From Actimicrobium sp034313845 (GTDB taxonomy: Bacteria; Pseudomonadota; Gammaproteobacteria; Burkholderiales; Burkholderiaceae_D): DNA of 64,000 bases. Below are positions 60,840 to 64,000 of the stretch, one piece after another. The stretch lies in assembly GCF_034313845.1 (NCBI RefSeq), contig NZ_JAVIWN010000004.1. The stretch is one strand, 5' to 3'. A program made the position numbers and the translations under genes. Each line of letters begins with the position of its first letter. Positions within the stretch are counted from its first letter, which is position 1. The notes beneath the pieces were generated by a model that saw only the letters and a list, made by a program, of their open reading frames with translations, was not told the origin of the DNA and searched no databases.

Positions 60840-62357
60840 TTACCCCTTCGGCACCCCACCCAGCAACACCGCCCTGCGCGGCTTGTTCTTGTTTGCTGCC
60901 GCGGTTGCACCAACCGTTTCAACCGGCGCGGCAATGCTAGGCTCGTACGGTTTGGAAAACCACGGATCAACTTTTTCGCGGCGCTGGAAGGACGAGCGCG
61001 GTGCGTCGCCGCGGGCAGATTCCGAGTGGCTGGAATCTTCACGGAAAGGCCGTGGCGAACGCACTGGCCGCTCCGTGAGTGCCTCTGCTGAAATGGCACC
61101 TGGTGCAACGGCAACTTCCGCGTCACGTCGCGGCCGCCGTTCGGCACGCTCTACCGGTGGCGTATAGCCAACCAGCTCTGCCGGGACAAACTTGTGCTTG
61201 ATCAGCTTTTCGATATCCAGCAGTAGCCGCTCGTCCTTGATCGTGTAGAGCGAAATCGCATCACCGGACGCACCGGCGCGTCCGGTACGGCCGATACGGT
61301 GAACGTAGTCTTCGGCGTTATACGGCAAGTCGTAATTGATCACGCAAGGAAGGTCGGAAATATCGAGGCCACGGGCGGCAACATCGGTCGCGACCAGCAC
61401 GTCGATCTCGCCACTCTTGAATGCGTCGAGTGCTGCCATGCGTTCGGACTGGGTCTTGTCGCCGTGAATCGCGGAGGCCTTGACGCCACCTTTTTCGAGC
61501 TCGCGCGCCAGTCGTGATGCGCCGATCTTGGTGTTTGAAAACACCAGTACCTGCTTGAGCTGGCGACCGCGAATCAGGTGTGCAACGATGTCGCGCTTGG
61601 CATCGTCGCTATCGACCTTGTAGACCACTTGCGTGACGCGGTCCGCGGTCTGATTGCTGCGGGCGACTTCGATGGTGACGGGGTTGTCGAGAAAACTGCT
61701 GGCAAGCTTCTTGATGTCGCCGGAGAAGGTCGCCGAAAACATCAGGTTCTGGCGCTTCTTCGGCAGCAAGTTGATGATGCGTTGCAGGTCGGGCAAGAAA
61801 CCCATGTCGAGCATGCGATCCGCTTCGTCCATGACCAGAATCTGGGTTTGCGACAGGTTCAGCGTTTTTTGCTGAACGTGATCAAGCAACCGCCCCGGTG
61901 TCGCAATGACGATTTCGACACCGGCGCGCAAGGCAGCCGTTTGCGGGGCCATGTCCATGCCGCCAAACACCACCGTCGAACGCAATGGCGTGTGACGGCA
62001 ATAGGCTTTGACGTTTTCAGCAACCTGATCGGCCAGTTCGCGTGTCGGGGTCAGGATCAGTGCCCGCACCGGATGGCGCGCGGGTGATGCGCTACTGTTG
62101 GCGTTCGCCAGCAGCAACTGGATGATGGGCAAAGAAAAACCGGCAGTTTTGCCGGTTCCGGTTTGCGCTGCACCCATGACGTCACGGCCTTGCAGTACGA
62201 CCGGAATTGCCGCAGCCTGGATCGGGGTCGGATGCGCGTAGCCTTGGTCAGCCAGGGCACGCAAGATTTCTGCGGACAGTCCGAAGTCCTCAAAGCGGAG
62301 GGCGGGTTCGCTGTCAGGAGCAGCGTCAGTCTGTAAGTCAGTCTGGTTGTCAGTCAT
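60840..62357 (-). CDS. rhlE: DEAD-box RNA helicase, RhlE-type
   Basis: 505 residues. Q motif LSAEILRALADQGYAHPTPIQ, Walker A GAAQTGTGKTAGFSLP, DEAD in ILVMDEADRMLDMGF, SAT in LMFSATFSGDI, and HRIGRTGRAG. A long disordered Arg/Pro-rich tail follows, typical of RhlE, ending NKNKPRRAVLLGGVPKG. Remodels ribosomal or mRNA structures. The ATG lies only 6 bp from the 3' end of the upstream tRNA gene, and no other start is available before residue 40. Confidence 0.94.
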   Translation of the reverse strand: MTDNQTDLQTDAAPDSEPALRFEDFGLSAEILRALADQGYAHPTPIQAAAIPVVLQGRDVMGAAQTGTGKTAGFSLPIIQLLLANANSSASPARHPVRALILTPTRELADQVAENVKAYCRHTPLRSTVVFGGMDMAPQTAALRAGVEIVIATPGRLLDHVQQKTLNLSQTQILVMDEADRMLDMGFLPDLQRIINLLPKKRQNLMFSATFSGDIKKLASSFLDNPVTIEVARSNQTADRVTQVVYKVDSDDAKRDIVAHLIRGRQLKQVLVFSNTKIGASRLARELEKGGVKASAIHGDKTQSERMAALDAFKSGEIDVLVATDVAARGLDISDLPCVINYDLPYNAEDYVHRIGRTGRAGASGDAISLYTIKDERLLLDIEKLIKHKFVPAELVGYTPPVERAERRPRRDAEVAVAPGAISAEALTERPVRSPRPFREDSSHSESARGDAPRSSFQRREKVDPWFSKPYEPSIAAPVETVGATAAANKNKPRRAVLLGGVPKG

Positions 62358-62363
62358 GATATA

Positions 62364-62442
<79 letters not shown>

Positions 62443-62568
62443 ATTTTCTTTCGTGCGGATTTGCATCCGCGAGTTACGTCTGGCTCAGTGAACCAGACAA
62501 ATAATCAGGTCAGCCACTGCGAGACGAACTGTACCGTGATTCTACCCGGTCGTCCCGCAAGGCCATCA

Positions 62569-64000
62569 TTAATTTCCTTCGAGGAAGCTCTTCAGGCGAT
62601 CGGAACGCGACGGATGGCGCAATTTGCGCAACGCTTTCGCTTCGATCTGTCGAATCCGCTCGCGCGTCACATCGAACTGCTTGCCGACTTCTTCAAGCGT
62701 GTGATCAGTCGACATCTCGATACCGAAACGCATCCGCAACACCTTGGCTTCACGCGGCGTCAGCGAGTCGAGCACATCCTTGACCACACCGCGCATCGAC
62801 GCATGCAACGCCGCATCGGCGGGTGCCAGCGTGTTGTTGTCTTCGATGAAGTCACCCAGATGCGAGTCGTCGTCGTCACCGATCGGCGTTTCCATCGAGA
62901 TCGGCTCTTTGGCGATCTTCATGATCTTGCGGATCTTTTCTTCCGGCATTTCCATCTTGATCGCCAGCGTGGCGGGATCCGGCTCGGCACCTGTTTCCTG
63001 CAAGATCTGACGCGAGATACGGTTCATCTTGTTGATCGTTTCGATCATGTGCACCGGGATCCGGATCGTGCGGGCCTGGTCGGCAATCGAACGCGTGATT
63101 GCCTGGCGAATCCACCAGGTGGCATACGTTGAAAACTTGTAGCCACGACGGTATTCAAATTTATCGACCGCCTTCATCAAACCGATGTTGCCTTCCTGGA
63201 TCAAGTCGAGGAATTGCAGCCCGCGGTTGGTGTACTTTTTCGCGATCGAAATCACCAGTCGCAAGTTGGCTTCAGTCATCTCGCGCTTGGCCTTGCGGGC
63301 CTTCATTTCACCAGCCGCCATGCGACGGTTGATCGCGCGCAGATCCAGCAGCGGCAGGACGACGCGAGCTTGCAGATCAAGCAGTTTTTGCTGCAGTTCC
63401 TTGACCGTTGGCACATTGCGACCAAGGATCACGCTGTACGGATGATTGCCGCTGACTTCGCCATCGACCCAATCCAGATTGGTTTCATTACCCGGGAAGA
63501 CTTTGATGAAGTGACTGCGCGGCATGCGGCATTTATTGACAGCGACGTCGAGGATTTGCCGTTCGATGTGACGGACTTCTTCGACCTGGCCGCGCAACGT
63601 GTCGCACAACTTCTCGACCACTTTGGCGGTAAAGCGGATTGCCAGCAGTTCGCTGGAAATCGCTTCCTGCGCCTTGATGTACGCCTTCGAGTTGTAGCCT
63701 TCTTTTTCGTAGGCTTTGCGCATCTTGTCGAACTGCGTCGAAATCGCCTGAAACTTGACCAGCGATTCGCGCTTGAGTTGCTCGATCTGCTCGGCAGTAA
63801 AGCCGGCCGCGCCGGAGGCGTTGGTTTCTTCTTCGCCGCCCGACTCTTCTTCTTCGGCTTCCTCTTCGTCGGCTTCCTCGTCGTCGTCTTCGCTCACGAC
63901 TTTCGGCGGTGGCGGGATGACGACTTCGATCACCAGCATGTCGACCAGTCCATCGACAATTTCATCGATCTTGGTTTCGCCATTGGTGATGCGCTCGGCA
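62569..64000 (-). CDS. rpoD: RNA polymerase primary sigma factor, 5' end beyond the window
   Basis: 476 residues visible; the N-terminal ~150 lie outside. First visible residues AERITNGETKIDEIVDGLVD. An acidic insert (DDDEEADEEEAEEEESGGEE) follows, then the non-conserved region, and region 2 in NLRLVISIAKKYTNRGLQFL, LDLIQEGNIGLMKAVDKFEY and KFSTYATWWIRQAITRSI. Region 3 and region 4 (LTPREAKVLRMRFGI, VTRERIRQIEAKALRKL) complete it. Housekeeping sigma-70. Confidence 0.98.
   Translation of the reverse strand, partial: AERITNGETKIDEIVDGLVDMLVIEVVIPPPPKVVSEDDDEEADEEEAEEEESGGEEETNASGAAGFTAEQIEQLKRESLVKFQAISTQFDKMRKAYEKEGYNSKAYIKAQEAISSELLAIRFTAKVVEKLCDTLRGQVEEVRHIERQILDVAVNKCRMPRSHFIKVFPGNETNLDWVDGEVSGNHPYSVILGRNVPTVKELQQKLLDLQARVVLPLLDLRAINRRMAAGEMKARKAKREMTEANLRLVISIAKKYTNRGLQFLDLIQEGNIGLMKAVDKFEYRRGYKFSTYATWWIRQAITRSIADQARTIRIPVHMIETINKMNRISRQILQETGAEPDPATLAIKMEMPEEKIRKIMKIAKEPISMETPIGDDDDSHLGDFIEDNNTLAPADAALHASMRGVVKDVLDSLTPREAKVLRMRFGIEMSTDHTLEEVGKQFDVTRERIRQIEAKALRKLRHPSRSDRLKSFLEGN

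Overview
The window looks like chromosome of a betaproteobacterium of the order Burkholderiales, most probably family Oxalobacteraceae (Herminiimonas/Herbaspirillum/Collimonas-like). This rests on protein sequences read by eye and on familiar gene neighbourhoods (recA-recX-sucCD; pcm-rhodanese-TolC; circularly permuted ATP-grasp / alpha-E / Anbu); no database search was possible. Most of the window is GC-rich, coding-dense housekeeping DNA. A strongly AT-rich island (about 48.1-53.2 kb) and several repeat- and IS-rich joints interrupt it.

Layout. 1-9.7 kb: 3'-truncated polA, a BepA-like metalloprotease, moaC, a type IV pilin, an FHA protein next to a PP2C phosphatase, sucD-sucC, and a DUF2889 protein. 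9.8-17.4 kb: recX-recA with a consensus LexA box, a proline-rich membrane protein, then a tightly packed operon of response regulator, sensor kinase, DUF4212 subunit and sodium/solute symporter. 17.5-20.9 kb: ATP-grasp, alpha-E and Anbu proteasome-like peptidase genes. 20.9-29.1 kb: recQ, uppP, a lipoprotein, aqpZ, DUF2288, slyX, a TetR regulator, pcm, a rhodanese and a TolC-family porin. 29.1-39.5 kb: an IS481-family element with 6-bp target duplications, an IS3-family element inside a putative transglutaminase-like effector gene, dnaE, and an intact paralogue of the broken gene on the other side of dnaE. 39.5-42.2 kb: a FitAB-type toxin-antitoxin pair, a trhO-like gene and a diguanylate cyclase. 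42.4-56.6 kb: one long minus-strand surface-polysaccharide cluster (rfbBDAC, Wzm/Wzt-type ABC exporter, glycosyltransferases, epimerase, initiating sugar transferase, WbpM/CapD-like enzyme). 57-64 kb: MazEF-type pair, pirin, AbiEii-type pair, rhlE, a CAU-anticodon tRNA and the 3' part of rpoD.

The polysaccharide genes fit an ABC-exported, rhamnose-containing O-antigen or capsule. RmlBDAC would make dTDP-L-rhamnose, the PglC/WcaJ-like enzyme would start the chain, glycosyltransferases would extend it and Wzm/Wzt would export it. Three reading-frame anomalies occur in this cluster: a 9-bp homopolymer at the start of the CapD-like gene, two indels in one glycosyltransferase, and a possible compensated shift in the permease. 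They point to decay, phase variation or sequencing error.

Two features run across the window. One is a 27-bp REP-like palindrome with arms GGTGCAAT/ATTGCACC in at least 13 copies, including a perfect four-copy, 48-bp-period array. The other is the pair of Cys-His-Asp proteins flanking dnaE; one is split by an IS whose removal, with one 3-bp target copy, restores the reading frame exactly. That effector-like pair is the best candidate for something undescribed, but its function is inference.
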